Notes: generated by a model from the letters alone, not told the origin. A DNA stretch of 64,000 bases from JADJRG01 sp964474905 (GCA_964474905.1 CAYYUP010000021.1:23445-87444); one strand, 5' to 3'; shown: positions 26,336-35,794, counted from the first letter of the stretch. Numbers and translations: made by a program.

Positions 26336-26496
26336 GGGACCGCGGCGAGTGACGTGCCAGCAGAACCGGCGGTGAATCGGCCCCACAGCTTCGCTGATGC
26401 TACTGGCATGCAGCAAATCGAAGCAGTGCTCTAACGTCTAGGTTCGGTCGAGTACAGCGAGAGTGTCCAAGGCTTGCCAGGCGAGATCTATCTCGG
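26336..26496. other. Intergenic sequence without recognised features
   Basis: After the kinase stop I see no gene, hairpin with T-run or promoter element in this stretch. Together with the gene remnant that follows it forms a roughly 500-bp region lacking an intact gene. Confidence 0.5.
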
Positions 26497-26838
26497 TTAG
26501 CAGGTTACCGCCGAGTTGATCCAACGCTTTGCAGAGACCAGGAGTTCGATGAAGAGGCTGGTGAGCAGCGGTGCTCGGTAATCCATGTCTGGGTCGATGT
26601 TTAGGCGGTCACTGATGATCGCGAGAATCCGGGTGCGCAGGATCTCGACGATGTGGGTTCGCTCGTAGTCGCGAACCGTCGTTGAGCTAGCGGCGATCTC
26701 TTGGCGCATGCGATTGCGCTGGAGATTGTCCTGTTGAACGACGGGCGTTGGCTTGAGGAGGCACTCGTCAAAGGCGTGTCGGGCTGCGATCTAGAGATTG
26801 GGCTCAGCGACATTATTTAGCAGCCGTTGTCTCGCAGG
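26497..26838 (-). pseudogene. Decayed gene remnant with an in-frame stop
   Basis: One minus-strand frame reads like real protein for about 114 codons: RLLNNVAEPNL, then TAG (26791-26793), then IAARHAFDECLLKPTPVVQQ, RTHIVEILRTRILAIISDRL and APLLTSLFIELLVSAKRW, ending at TAA 26497. The stop in the middle of otherwise coherent sequence, the absence of a start or Shine-Dalgarno site, and the abrupt upstream junction with the gene at 26853 suggest the 3' end of a deleted gene. I do not recognise the family. A short expressed product from ATG 26709 (70 residues) is possible but less likely. Confidence 0.4.
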
Positions 26839-26852
26839 GCGCGCTGTGCTGC

Positions 26853-27881
26853 TCAGTTGAGATCGACTCGGTACGTAAAAGTGCCCCTTATTGGGTCGAG
26901 TCCGAGCAGCTCAGTGTCGCCATTGGCGACCAGCAGCGCCAGGCAGAGGATTGTGTCCGTCGCCTGAGCGAGCCGCAGCTGCACCCGGTCGCCGATCTCG
27001 GTGGTCCAGAGATCGTTGCCGCTGTCGAGCTGCACCCGGGAGATGACCTGCGGGGCATCGCGCTCGAGGCTTGACGTGTGCATGACCAGCGTGCTCGATG
27101 GATCGGAGAACAGGATGGGATCGTTGTGATTCGTGGTGACAAAGAAGGCATCAAAGTAGATCCGTTTGCTCGTGCGGCCGCGAAATTCGAGACGGGAGGA
27201 GGTCGCAGGATCGCCGTCCTGATGTCGCAGTTGGGCCTTGCCGGCGGGTGTCTGCAAAATCGTGACGTGCGCTGGTTTGGATTGTTGATCGATCTGCGAG
27301 GACTCACCGTTGAAGGGCGTGCCGGTATTTGAGTCAGCCGAGACTCGAAGCTTGGATCCATCATTGAGCATGACGATGAGTTCTCGCGAACCCGGGAGGT
27401 AGGCGACGCGATCTTCGATATCGCCGGAGCGAAGCCGGCGGGACTCTTGATCTGCGGACAGCAGTTGGGCCTGCGTACGCATGAGGGAGCCGTCCTCGGA
27501 GATCAGCTGAACTCCGCCCACAGGGTCGAAGAACCACAAACCGCCCGGGGCTGGCCCGAGCGGGCGCAACGAGAGCGTATCTGGTTTCATCCAACCGATG
27601 ACCCGCCGCGAGATCCGAGCGCCTGTCTCGAGGTCGTAGACGGCGAGTCTCGTCGTGTACATGGTGTCGAGTTCGGGGATGTCGCTCAGGTGCGATACGC
27701 GTTCGCTGACAAAGAGCGTTGGAGCTCCGTTGGTCTTGTGCACGATGGCGAGTTCGTCGATCTCTTCGGCGCCAAAAAGTGCACCAACGGCGTAGATCCA
27801 GAGGCCGGTCGTGACGAACACGACGGCGAGCAATGTCGTCATGAATGACGCGCTCTTGGCTCGTGATCTGAGTTTACCCAT
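26853..27881 (-). CDS. Membrane-anchored beta-propeller-like protein of unknown function
   Basis: A 342-residue protein with a basic N-terminus and one membrane helix (about residues 12-36), the rest predicted extracytoplasmic. The sequence has regular beta-strand segments such as TRLAVYDLETGARISRRVIG, GGLWFFDPVGGVQLISEDG and NDLWTTEIGDRVQLRL, ending ELLGLDPIRGTFTYRVDLN. This looks like a PQQ/WD40-style propeller, and it resembles proteins annotated as PA2928-type, but I am not certain of that. No catalytic residues are evident. It stands alone between the gene remnant and the HNH nuclease gene. Confidence 0.65.
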   Translation of the reverse strand: MGKLRSRAKSASFMTTLLAVVFVTTGLWIYAVGALFGAEEIDELAIVHKTNGAPTLFVSERVSHLSDIPELDTMYTTRLAVYDLETGARISRRVIGWMKPDTLSLRPLGPAPGGLWFFDPVGGVQLISEDGSLMRTQAQLLSADQESRRLRSGDIEDRVAYLPGSRELIVMLNDGSKLRVSADSNTGTPFNGESSQIDQQSKPAHVTILQTPAGKAQLRHQDGDPATSSRLEFRGRTSKRIYFDAFFVTTNHNDPILFSDPSSTLVMHTSSLERDAPQVISRVQLDSGNDLWTTEIGDRVQLRLAQATDTILCLALLVANGDTELLGLDPIRGTFTYRVDLN

Positions 27882-27967
27882 CCTGCCTGCGTTCCTAATC
27901 TAGCAGCTGATCGCGAGGCGACCCGCGGTCGTGGTGTCACTCGCGGAAGAACCCGGCCTGCGCGGTG

Positions 27968-28933
27968 TCAGGCGTCGAGGAAGCGGGTCGTGGCGTGGCG
28001 ATCGAGTGCCGTGCGATCCGGTGACGGATAGGGGGCGGTTGGTGTCCAGATTCGCTGGTTCTCGTGGGCGTAGTAGATTTTTCCGTTATCGAAGTCTTTG
28101 CGGAGTCGGTCGCTCACGTGGAAGCGGTAATCCGGCGTGACCGTAACGTAACCTGCGTCGTAGAGCCGATGCACGTCAGCTCGGAGCAGGAGGCCGTTTT
28201 CGAGAACATGGCGGCCGCCTTCGCAAAAGGGCACGATGTGAGCAGCGTCGAGCGCAGGAAGCGAGTGCTCGCCGGTTACGGCGCAGCGGCCGTAGGCCTG
28301 CTCCAGCGCGTAGCGGAAGGTGCTCTGCCCGAGGCGGGGGCGAATGATCTGTGTCTTGCCATAGCGCGCCGTGGGCTCGGCCGCGATCGAGGTACCGGCA
28401 AATGTGAGTTCGACGGCCTGGTCTTGCATTGCGGCGTGGTCGAGGCAGTCCTGCCAGATCCGGCGGCCCTCGCCGATCTGCGAATCGTAGCCCTTGCCGG
28501 CCACTGTATTGTCGGACCAATTGGTGGGACCGCGTACCCACAGGTTTTTTGGAAAGAGCACGGGCGCGGCCAGGAGTACGCAGCCGATACGGTGGCTGCG
28601 CGGCACGGGGGCACCTGCTCGAAGGCGCAGGTACTTTGCGATGCGACGTTCGGTTTCGTCGAGCGAAGAGGCGCCATTGGCCTCTCCGAAGGCGATCCAG
28701 GCTTCGCGCACGGGCAGGCGGCGGAAGGCGGCGAAGAGGCCGAAGCCCACAACAGCATGGCCATGGGCTTTTTTTAGTTTGAAGACAAGCGGCTCGCCAA
28801 AGGAGAGCGCAGCAAAACCGGCGCGTCCAGAGGGCCGCCAGAAGTTGGCCTCGTCGAGGCCGCTGGGGCGCGCAGCCAGACCGAGCAGATGCTGGTACCA
28901 GCCGTGATCGGTATTGGCGACGAGCAGGCGCAT
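27968..28933 (-). CDS. HNH endonuclease with N-terminal DNA-reader-like domain
   Basis: About 321 residues from ATG 28933. The C-terminal HNH_2-type nuclease (about 215-300) has CAVTGEHSLPALDAAHIVPF, ENGLLLRADVHRLYDAGYV: the His of AAHIV, the Asn of ENGL and the His of DVHRLYD form the HNH triad. The N-terminal 200 residues (FWRPSG, GEPLVFKLKKAHGHAVVGFG, AWIAFGEANG, LWVRGPTNW, GKGYDSQIGEG) resemble a PUA/EVE-like fold that can read modified bases. That makes a stand-alone type IV, modification-dependent restriction enzyme plausible; this is inference. The frame is open upstream to 28972, but family resemblance starts at MRLLVANTDHGWYQ. Confidence 0.75.
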   Translation of the reverse strand: MRLLVANTDHGWYQHLLGLAARPSGLDEANFWRPSGRAGFAALSFGEPLVFKLKKAHGHAVVGFGLFAAFRRLPVREAWIAFGEANGASSLDETERRIAKYLRLRAGAPVPRSHRIGCVLLAAPVLFPKNLWVRGPTNWSDNTVAGKGYDSQIGEGRRIWQDCLDHAAMQDQAVELTFAGTSIAAEPTARYGKTQIIRPRLGQSTFRYALEQAYGRCAVTGEHSLPALDAAHIVPFCEGGRHVLENGLLLRADVHRLYDAGYVTVTPDYRFHVSDRLRKDFDNGKIYYAHENQRIWTPTAPYPSPDRTALDRHATTRFLDA

Positions 28934-29105
28934 GAGCGAGCCAGAGGAGAGCGCAGGATAGCCCAGCGGCAAAGGTCCTGTCGGTGCAGCCCGACATCTC
29001 GGTGAGCTTGGTGCATGCTTTTCTCAGGGAGCTGCGTCGCGCAGCTCTCCACTGTGCAGTGTTGGCTAGCCGCACACGACGTGATTGTCGGGGGGCCTCG
29101 CGGGA

Positions 29106-30869
29106 TCAGTCGAGAAAGCCGACGACCAGGAAGACCAAGAGCATAAATGTCAGCAGTACCATCGCCCCGCCGAGGCTCCACTCGCGGAAGAACCCGCCCT
29201 GGTTTTCGCGTGTCTCGGGCCTGGTCATGGCTGCGCCGAAACGCTTGGCCTCGATGAAAAACACATCGCGAAACCACCCCAAGACGGTGACGAGCGGCCG
29301 GAGGATGCCCCGCCAGAGCCAGGGCACGAAACTCCGCCAGATCCAGTCGAAGTCCAGGGTGATCGTCAGCGTGCGCTTGAGGACAGGTAGCAGCAGGAAG
29401 AACGCCAGTCCGCTCCAGAGTAGGAGTTGCAGCTGTGAGACCACGTGTGAGACCGTGTAGGGCTCGTAGAGGGTCTCACCGGCGGCTGCCGGGAAGGGCA
29501 GGATCGCGTAGAGGGGCTCGTAAGCGACGCCTATCAGGATGCAGAGCCCGGCGAAGAGCAGCATCGCGGCCTTCATGTTCCAGGGCGGATCAGGTGGCCG
29601 CAGCCCGGAGTCCTTTTGGAAGAAGACAAACCAGGGGAACTTGATGCCCGCGTGCAGGAAGACGCCGGCCGAGGCTGCGGTCAGGATCATCCAGGCGACA
29701 AAGAGGTGGTTGTCGGCCGCCGCCGTCGAGATCATCGACTTGGAGACAAAACCCGAGGTCCAGGGAAAGGCCGAGATCGCCAGGGCGCCGATGATGCCGC
29801 ACCACATGGTGATCGGCATCGTGTGGTAGAGCCCGCCCAAATCGGTGCACTTGCGCTTGCCGGTCATGTAGACGACCGAACCCGCCGACATCAGCAGTAG
29901 CGCCTTGTAGATGATGTGGGCGAAGGCGTGGGCGGCCGCACCGTTGAGGGCCATCTCGGTGCCGATACCGATGCCACAGACCATGAAACCGACCTGGTTG
30001 ACGATCGAGTACGCCAGGATCCGGCGCATGTCGTTCTCTAGGATCGCGTAGACGATGCCGTAGACCGCCATCATCAGACCGGCGTAGATCAGCAGCTCGG
30101 TGCCCGCGAAGAGCACCATGAGCACGTAGACCGCAGTCTTGGTGGTGAACGCCGAGAGGAAGACGGTGCCGCTCTCGGAGGCCTCGGGGTAGGCGTCGGC
30201 GAGCCAGGAGCCGAAGGGCGGGGTCGCGGCGTTGATCAGGATGCCGATGAGGATGAGCCAGGGCGCGATGTCGCTGGGGCCGTTGAACGAGAGCGCATCA
30301 AAACCGGCGGGGCCAAAGGCGAAGTACTCGAGGCCTAGGGGGCTCTGCACGCCGCCGCTTTGGAGGGCGAATACGTGGGCCAGAATGCCCGCCATGAGCA
30401 CCGCGCCGCCGACAAAGTGGACCGCGGCATAGCGCAGACCGGCGCGGCCTGAGGCCTCGGTATTTCCGCACCAGACGACGATGGTCGAGCCGACGGCCAT
30501 CATCTCCCAGAAGATGAAGAGGCTGAGGATGTCGCCCGCGAAGGTGACGCAGATCGCCGAGCCGGCGTAGACAAAAGCCGCCGGCAGCTCGACCCTGCGG
30601 TTTTGGTTGAGCGAGAAGAGAGCCCCACCAAACGCCATCAGCGAAAAGATGGTCGCGAAGACCCGCGTCGGCGGGTTCCACTGGAGAAGGGTCATCTCCA
30701 TGTCGCCCATAAAGGGCACGGTCACGTGGGCGTTGTCGGGCACTAGCCAGACCGCGACCAGGGTCGCGAGCGGCAGCAGCAGGCTGTAGGCGCTCCTGAC
30801 CACACCACCCATAAAGGGCAGCAGGAGGGCACCCAGCACCAAGATGAGCCCCGGCGGAAACTCAATCAT
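29106..30869 (-). CDS. Mrp/Mbh antiporter subunit, NuoL/MrpD-like (third copy)
   Basis: A 587-residue polytopic membrane protein of the proton-pumping NuoL/M/N superfamily. Key residues are the helix-5 Glu in FIFWEMMAVGS, the helix-7 region SWLADAYPEASESGTVFLSA and the helix-8 Lys in TTKTAVY. The motif MPMHKWLP of the sister subunit is replaced by ATPPFGSWLADAYPEA. A C-terminal extension with an amphipathic stretch and a last helix (about 480-585) recalls NuoL. It is the final gene of the operon, overlapping the small membrane gene by 8 bp. Together with the two other D-like subunits it should form the ion-translocating part of a cation/proton antiporter. Confidence 0.88.
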   Translation of the reverse strand: MIEFPPGLILVLGALLLPFMGGVVRSAYSLLLPLATLVAVWLVPDNAHVTVPFMGDMEMTLLQWNPPTRVFATIFSLMAFGGALFSLNQNRRVELPAAFVYAGSAICVTFAGDILSLFIFWEMMAVGSTIVVWCGNTEASGRAGLRYAAVHFVGGAVLMAGILAHVFALQSGGVQSPLGLEYFAFGPAGFDALSFNGPSDIAPWLILIGILINAATPPFGSWLADAYPEASESGTVFLSAFTTKTAVYVLMVLFAGTELLIYAGLMMAVYGIVYAILENDMRRILAYSIVNQVGFMVCGIGIGTEMALNGAAAHAFAHIIYKALLLMSAGSVVYMTGKRKCTDLGGLYHTMPITMWCGIIGALAISAFPWTSGFVSKSMISTAAADNHLFVAWMILTAASAGVFLHAGIKFPWFVFFQKDSGLRPPDPPWNMKAAMLLFAGLCILIGVAYEPLYAILPFPAAAGETLYEPYTVSHVVSQLQLLLWSGLAFFLLLPVLKRTLTITLDFDWIWRSFVPWLWRGILRPLVTVLGWFRDVFFIEAKRFGAAMTRPETRENQGGFFREWSLGGAMVLLTFMLLVFLVVGFLD

Positions 30870-31149
30870 CGTAGAAGGTGTCCCTTCGCTTGAGCACCAG
30901 ACCGACGACGAACTTCGATACGAAGACCATCACGATGCAGGCGCCCAGGCCGTAGAGCGAGTAGAAACCCGGGGTTCCGTCGATGCCAAAATGCGCGTGG
31001 TGGTGGACAAAGACGTCGGCGAAGGCGAGCAGGAGGAGGACGATGCCAGAGCCTACCCAAAACGCCCGCACGGCTCTCGGGCTCTCGTCGAGCATCGATT
31101 GCCAGGGTGCGCGAAGCTTGGCGATCAGGCCTTGGTTTGGGTCGCTCAT
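30862..31149 (-). CDS. Small two-helix membrane protein of the Mrp-like operon
   Basis: 95 residues, starting MSDPNQGLIAKLRAPW. Two membrane helices (about 29-46 and 65-85) are separated by a His-rich periplasmic loop (VFVHHHAHFGIDG). The C-terminus KRRDTFYDD is cytoplasmic. It sits between two D-like subunit genes and overlaps both by 4-8 bp, so it is very likely a structural accessory subunit of the same complex. The family is not one I can name. Confidence 0.8.
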   Translation of the reverse strand: MSDPNQGLIAKLRAPWQSMLDESPRAVRAFWVGSGIVLLLLAFADVFVHHHAHFGIDGTPGFYSLYGLGACIVMVFVSKFVVGLVLKRRDTFYDD

Positions 31150-32699
31150 GGCAGTGGCAATCCCTTGAAGATCTGCTGGGCGAGGCCGAGAATAATGTCG
31201 GGGAAGAAGAAGAGCAGGACCGTGCAGGCGGCGGTGCAGCTGAGTGCGAAGACCATCGGCAGCGGCGCTTCGCCGTGGTCGTGCCCGGGCTTGGCTTTGT
31301 CATCTGCGGGATCGCTTAACGGCAGGTGTTTGTCGTGATCCGGCGGTGCTCTAAAAAACGCCCGCCAGACGATCGGCAGGAAGTAGCCGGCGTTTAGCAG
31401 GGTCGAGATCAGGACGACGACGATCACGAAGGTGTGGCCGGTCTCCCAGGCGCCGCCAAGCAGGTACCACTTGGAGATAAAACCAGCGGTCGGCGGCACG
31501 CCGATCATCGACAGGGTGCCGATCGCGAAGGCGCCCATGGTCCACGGCATCTTGCGGCCGATGCCGTCGAGCTCGGAGACTTTGGTTTTGTGGGCGGCGG
31601 TGTAGATCGAGCCGGCGGCGAAGAAGAGGGTGATTTTGCCGAAGGCGTGGGCGGCGATGTGGATCGACGCGGCCATAAAGCCGAGCGGTGAGAGCAGCGA
31701 CGCCGCGATCGTGATGTACGAGAGCTGCGAGATCGTCGAGTAGGCCAGGCGTCGCTTGAGGTTGTCCTGGAAGAGGGCGATGAACGAGGCGATCAGGATG
31801 GTCGAGCCGGCGACGTAGACCAGCCACTCGCCCTGGGCAGCGTCGACCAGGCTGGCGGTGCCAAAGACATAGATGCACACCTTGACGACCGAGAAGACCC
31901 CGGCCTTGACGACGGCGACGGCGTGCAGCAGTGCCGAGACGGGCGTTGGTGCGACCATGGCCGCCGGCAGCCACTTGTGCATCGGCATCAGCGCGGCTTT
32001 GCCGATGCCGAACATGTACATGAAAAAGAGCACGCCGAGCATCGGCCCGGTCAGGCGACCGCTCGCCAGCGCCTCGGTAAATACGCCGCCTGGCGCGAAG
32101 GCCAGGTCACCGGTGAAGAAGTAGGTGGCGATGATCGCCGGCAGCAGCAGACCGATGGACGTGCCGACCAGGATGCCGAGGTAGATCCGCGCCGAGCGGA
32201 CCGCTGCGGGCGTGCCTTTGTGGGCGACCAGCGGGTAGGTCGAGATGCTGAGCGCCTCGTAAAAGACGAAGAGCGTCAGGATGTTGCCCGAGAAGGCGAT
32301 GCCCATCACCGACGCGATCGCGAGGGCAAAACAGACGTAAAAGCGCGTCTGGTTTTTCTCGCGGTTGGCCCGCATGTAGCCGACCGAATAGAGCGAGTTT
32401 AGGATCCACAGGCTCGAGGCGATGAGCGCGTAGATCATGCCGAGCGGCTCTAACTTGAGCATCAGCGGCAGGCCCGGCAGCATCTCGATGAGCACGATCG
32501 GATCCGCCGCCCAGGTGGTCTGCCAGAAGCCGTCGGCGAGAACCGTTGGCAGCATCTGCAGGACGACACCGAGCAGAGCCACCGAGGTGAGCACCGTGAT
32601 GAGTTCGCGCAGGTTGGGCCAGCGACCGAAGAGTGCGATCAGCAGGGCGCCGGTGGCCGGCACCAGCATCGCTAGCAGGGGAAGCTCGATGCCGATCAC
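31146..32699 (-). CDS. Mrp/Mbh antiporter subunit D-like (NuoM-type)
   Basis: A 517-residue polytopic protein with about 14 membrane helices. It has the conserved residues of pumping subunits: the Glu in FVFYEALSIST (helix 5), Lys in GKAALMPMHKWLPAA (helix 7) and the helix-8 stretch APTPVSALLHAVAVVKAGVF. It overlaps mrpD upstream and the small membrane gene downstream by 4 bp each. It should carry one of the proton channels of the complex. Confidence 0.92.
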   Translation of the reverse strand: MIGIELPLLAMLVPATGALLIALFGRWPNLRELITVLTSVALLGVVLQMLPTVLADGFWQTTWAADPIVLIEMLPGLPLMLKLEPLGMIYALIASSLWILNSLYSVGYMRANREKNQTRFYVCFALAIASVMGIAFSGNILTLFVFYEALSISTYPLVAHKGTPAAVRSARIYLGILVGTSIGLLLPAIIATYFFTGDLAFAPGGVFTEALASGRLTGPMLGVLFFMYMFGIGKAALMPMHKWLPAAMVAPTPVSALLHAVAVVKAGVFSVVKVCIYVFGTASLVDAAQGEWLVYVAGSTILIASFIALFQDNLKRRLAYSTISQLSYITIAASLLSPLGFMAASIHIAAHAFGKITLFFAAGSIYTAAHKTKVSELDGIGRKMPWTMGAFAIGTLSMIGVPPTAGFISKWYLLGGAWETGHTFVIVVVLISTLLNAGYFLPIVWRAFFRAPPDHDKHLPLSDPADDKAKPGHDHGEAPLPMVFALSCTAACTVLLFFFPDIILGLAQQIFKGLPLP

Positions 32700-34216
32700 G
32701 GTGTGCCTCCCAGGAGGCTAGCGGCGGCCCGCGTTGCGACATCCGTGGTGAAGCTGGTGTCGATGCCGAAGTAGATGCTGAGGCCGATCAGGATCCAGAT
32801 CGGGATCAGCATCGATGCCGGCGCCTCGGTGGCGGTGGCCGAGCGTCCCGTGGGTTCGTGGAAGAAGAGCGCCTCGATGATCTTCCAGACGTAGACCAGA
32901 GCGATCAGCGAGCCCAGGAGCACGACGATAGCGAGGCCCCAGAAGCCGGCGTCGAGGGCCCCGCTGACCAGGTACCACTTGGAGATGAAACCGGCGGTCA
33001 GCGGGAAGCCGATGAGACCCAGGCCGCCGAGTGCGAGGGCGCTGGCGGTCAACGGCATGCGTTTGCCGAGGCCGCGAAGGTCGCGGAGTTCGGTGCCGCC
33101 GACCCGGTAGGCGATGGCCCCCAGGGCCATAAACATGCCGCCCTTGGTCACCGCGTGGTTGAAGATATGCACGATCGAACCGGCGACGCCGTTGGGGTTG
33201 GCGAGCGAGAAACCGGCGACGATGTAGCCGATTTGGCCGATGCTCGAGTAGGCGAGCAGGGTTTTTGCGTTGGTCTGGCGGCAGGCGGTGAGCGACGAGA
33301 AAACGATGCCGAGGCTCGCCATGCCCAGGAGCACGAAGTGGCTGGGCATCGCGTAAAACGAAAAGCCGACGCCGAAGATCCCAAAGAGGAAACGGAAGGC
33401 CATGTAGACCCCGACCTTGGTCGCGGTCGCTGCGAGCAGGGCGGAGACCGCCGAGGGCGCGTAGGTGTAGGCCTTTGGCAGCCACATGTGCAGCGGGTAG
33501 AGGGCCATCTTGAGCGAGAGGCCGACGACCAAGAAGGCGAAGGCGACCAGCACCGTGCGGTTTTGGTCGAGGTCCTGCATGCGCAGCAATTGGCTGTGCA
33601 TGTCCTCCATGTTGAGGGTGCCGGTGACCATCATCAGGTAGCCGATGCCCAAAAGGATGAACGAGGCGCCGACCGAACCGAGGATCAGGTAGCGCAGCGA
33701 CGCTGTCAGGGCCCGCCGATCGCGATCCTTGCCCATCGCGATCAGGGCGTAGACCGTGAGAGAGGAGATTTCGAGGAGCACGTAGACGTTGAAGGCGTCG
33801 CCCGTGACCGTGATGCCGAGCAGGCCGGTGATCGCCAGCAACCACACCGAATAGAAGAAATTGTGGCGGTCACTGGGGATCTCATCCTCGACGCTGAGCT
33901 GGGCGTAGAGCGTGGTGATGAAGCCGACGCCGGCGACCACCAGGAGGATGAAGGCGTTCAAAAAATCGACGCGGTACTCGATGCCCCACCAGCGCGGCCA
34001 GTTGCCGAGTTCGTAGGAGATGTAGGGCTCGGTGCCGGCGAGCAGCGTCATCATCAGCTGGATGGTGAGCGCGAAGGTGGTGCCGGTAACCAGGCTCGCC
34101 CACGCCCAGGGCAGAAAGCCGCGGCCGGTGAAGGTGGCGATGATGCCCCCGAGCAGCGGCGTGAGCACCACGAGGACCGGGAGGTTGGCTTGGATATCAA
34201 GCATCATCGATTTCAC
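32696..34216 (-). CDS. mrpD: Na+/H+ antiporter subunit D
   Basis: A 506-residue polytopic protein. The functional residues are visible: Glu in VYVLLEISSLT (helix 5), Lys in LKMALYPLHMWLP (helix 7) and Lys in ATATKVGVYM (helix 8). It follows mrpC, as in standard Mrp operons. The annotated start overlaps mrpC by 20 bp; Met codons four and five residues in (34207, 34204) would give the more usual short overlap. It is a proton- or cation-translocating subunit in the inner membrane. Confidence 0.93.
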   Translation of the reverse strand: MKSMMLDIQANLPVLVVLTPLLGGIIATFTGRGFLPWAWASLVTGTTFALTIQLMMTLLAGTEPYISYELGNWPRWWGIEYRVDFLNAFILLVVAGVGFITTLYAQLSVEDEIPSDRHNFFYSVWLLAITGLLGITVTGDAFNVYVLLEISSLTVYALIAMGKDRDRRALTASLRYLILGSVGASFILLGIGYLMMVTGTLNMEDMHSQLLRMQDLDQNRTVLVAFAFLVVGLSLKMALYPLHMWLPKAYTYAPSAVSALLAATATKVGVYMAFRFLFGIFGVGFSFYAMPSHFVLLGMASLGIVFSSLTACRQTNAKTLLAYSSIGQIGYIVAGFSLANPNGVAGSIVHIFNHAVTKGGMFMALGAIAYRVGGTELRDLRGLGKRMPLTASALALGGLGLIGFPLTAGFISKWYLVSGALDAGFWGLAIVVLLGSLIALVYVWKIIEALFFHEPTGRSATATEAPASMLIPIWILIGLSIYFGIDTSFTTDVATRAAASLLGGTP

Positions 34217-34598
34217 GCCCCCGTGTTTGCCGGTCGAGCTCGGCGATTTCGTCGTACTCGATGGTGCCGTAGGACCACTTGATGTTGATGATGATCGCCA
34301 GGGCGACCGCCAAAACGCTGACCGAGACGACGATCGCGGTGAGGATCAGAACGTGCGGAAGCGGGTTGTCGTAGGGCCCGAGGGACTTGATCGTGCCGTC
34401 GCCGACGGTGGTCCAAATCGGTGCCGTGCCGCCGTCCACCACTGCCATCGAGATGTAAAAAAGGAAGATTCCGGTCTGGAAGAGCCCGAGTGCGATCGCC
34501 TGCTTGACCAGGTTCTTTTTGGCGATCACGCCGTAGAAGCCGATCATCATCAGGATGATGTAGATCCAGTAATTGTAGATGCCGAGGAGCTCGGTCAT
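34197..34598 (-). CDS. mrpC: Na+/H+ antiporter subunit C (NuoK-like)
   Basis: 133 residues with three membrane helices in the NuoK pattern: YNYWIYIILMMIGFYGV, KQAIALGLFQTGIFLFYIS and the third helix after PLPHVLILTAIVVSVS. The family's conserved stretch LPHVLILTAIVV, which opens helix 3, is intact. It overlaps the A/B fusion gene by 4 bp and precedes mrpD, the standard order. It should form part of the ion path between subunits A/B and D. Confidence 0.92.
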   Translation of the reverse strand: MTELLGIYNYWIYIILMMIGFYGVIAKKNLVKQAIALGLFQTGIFLFYISMAVVDGGTAPIWTTVGDGTIKSLGPYDNPLPHVLILTAIVVSVSVLAVALAIIINIKWSYGTIEYDEIAELDRQTRGREIDDA

Positions 34599-35794
34599 GA
34601 CACGTTCTCCTGGGTCTTGGCCTTGGCCTTGGCCTTCGCCGGCAGCTCGGCGAGCTGGTTGAAGATGATGACCATAACGGTGCAGACCGTGATGCCGACG
34701 CCGTACTCGACGAGTGTCATGCCGAGCGCTTCGCCGTCACCGGGGCTCGCAGTGTTGAGCATCGAGTAGTCGAGGAACTTGCCGCCGAGCAGCATGCAGG
34801 CGACGCCGACGCCCGCGTAGAGCAGTACACCGATGGCGGCGAGTACCTCTAGAGTGCGCGGCGAGACGATTTGGTAGAGCGCGTTTCGCCCGTAGATGAG
34901 CGCGTAGAGGATAAACGCGGTGGCCAGAATGACGCCGCCTTGGAAACCGCCGCCGGGTCCGATCTCGCCGTGGGTGATCACGTAAAACCCGAAGACCATA
35001 ATGAAGGGGATGAACATCTTGGTCATCACCCGGAGGATCACCTGGCCGCGCAGAGTCGCACCGACCTGGGGTCCTTCGAGCTCGGCGTCCTCCTCTTTGC
35101 GGCGCAGCAGGAGGATCAGCGACATGCCGGCGGTGAAGATCACCGTGGTCTCAAACATCGTGTCAAAGCCGCGGTAGTCGGCGAGCAGCGAGGTGACGGC
35201 GTTGGGCACGTGGCCGTTGAAGTCGTCGGTGGGGTGCTTGTGGGCGCCCTCGTGATGCTCGGCGGTTTCGTCGTGATGGCCCGCGTCGGCACTCGCGTGT
35301 TTGTTGGCAGCGATCGCCGCGGTCGGGGTCATGCGCGGCGGTGCCACAGTGCCCTCGGCGGGTAGCTGCTTGCCCTGGCGGTGGCTGGCGGCGGCGACCG
35401 TCTGCGACATCATCTCGGGCACCCGGTAGTGGTGGATCGTCGCGTTTGGATCGCCGAAGCGCGGCATGTCGAAGGTGCCGTAGATCAGCGCCGCACCGGT
35501 GAGCAGCGTGACCAGCAGTGCAGGCACGTGCAGCCGGTGCTTGGCCGGTTTGGCGTCGCGGCGGGTGTGCACCAGAGTGCCGATCAGGAGGATCGTCGAG
35601 ATGCCGCCGCCGACCGCCGCCTCGGTGAAGGCGACATCCATCGAGTGCATGTTGGTCCAGACCAACGCCATCAGCAGCGAGTAGACGCTGGAGAGCATCG
35701 CCACCGCGTAGAGGGAGCGAACTTCGATGATCGCGACGGCGCAGATCGTCACCAAAAAGAGGAGCACCGAGTCGATGAGCAGGACCTCATTCAT
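34595..35794 (-). CDS. Fused MrpA C-terminal / MrpB subunit with His-rich insert
   Basis: About 399 residues. The N-terminal part (1-85) has three helices of the DUF4040/MbhD type (AMLSSVYSLLMALVWTNMHS, VAFTEAAVGGGISTILLIG). A helix and a variable loop follow with a His/Glu-rich stretch (HHDETAEHHEGAHKH, about 170-185), then the MbhE/MrpA-tail motif SLLADYRGFDTMFETTVIF. The rest (about 235-385) is MrpB (HGEIGPGGGFQGGVILATA). The NuoL-like N-terminal domain of ordinary MrpA is missing and is presumably replaced by the separate D-like subunits downstream. The start is set at 35794, where the family begins, overlapping mrpG by 8 bp; the frame is open to 35986. Confidence 0.85.
   Translation of the reverse strand: MNEVLLIDSVLLFLVTICAVAIIEVRSLYAVAMLSSVYSLLMALVWTNMHSMDVAFTEAAVGGGISTILLIGTLVHTRRDAKPAKHRLHVPALLVTLLTGAALIYGTFDMPRFGDPNATIHHYRVPEMMSQTVAAASHRQGKQLPAEGTVAPPRMTPTAAIAANKHASADAGHHDETAEHHEGAHKHPTDDFNGHVPNAVTSLLADYRGFDTMFETTVIFTAGMSLILLLRRKEEDAELEGPQVGATLRGQVILRVMTKMFIPFIMVFGFYVITHGEIGPGGGFQGGVILATAFILYALIYGRNALYQIVSPRTLEVLAAIGVLLYAGVGVACMLLGGKFLDYSMLNTASPGDGEALGMTLVEYGVGITVCTVMVIIFNQLAELPAKAKAKAKTQENVS

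Noticed and set aside
32633..34282. 549-codon plus-strand open frame
   Set aside because: It is antisense to mrpD and its translation is Glu/Asp/Gln/Arg-rich without domains, the usual shadow of a GC-rich membrane protein gene.
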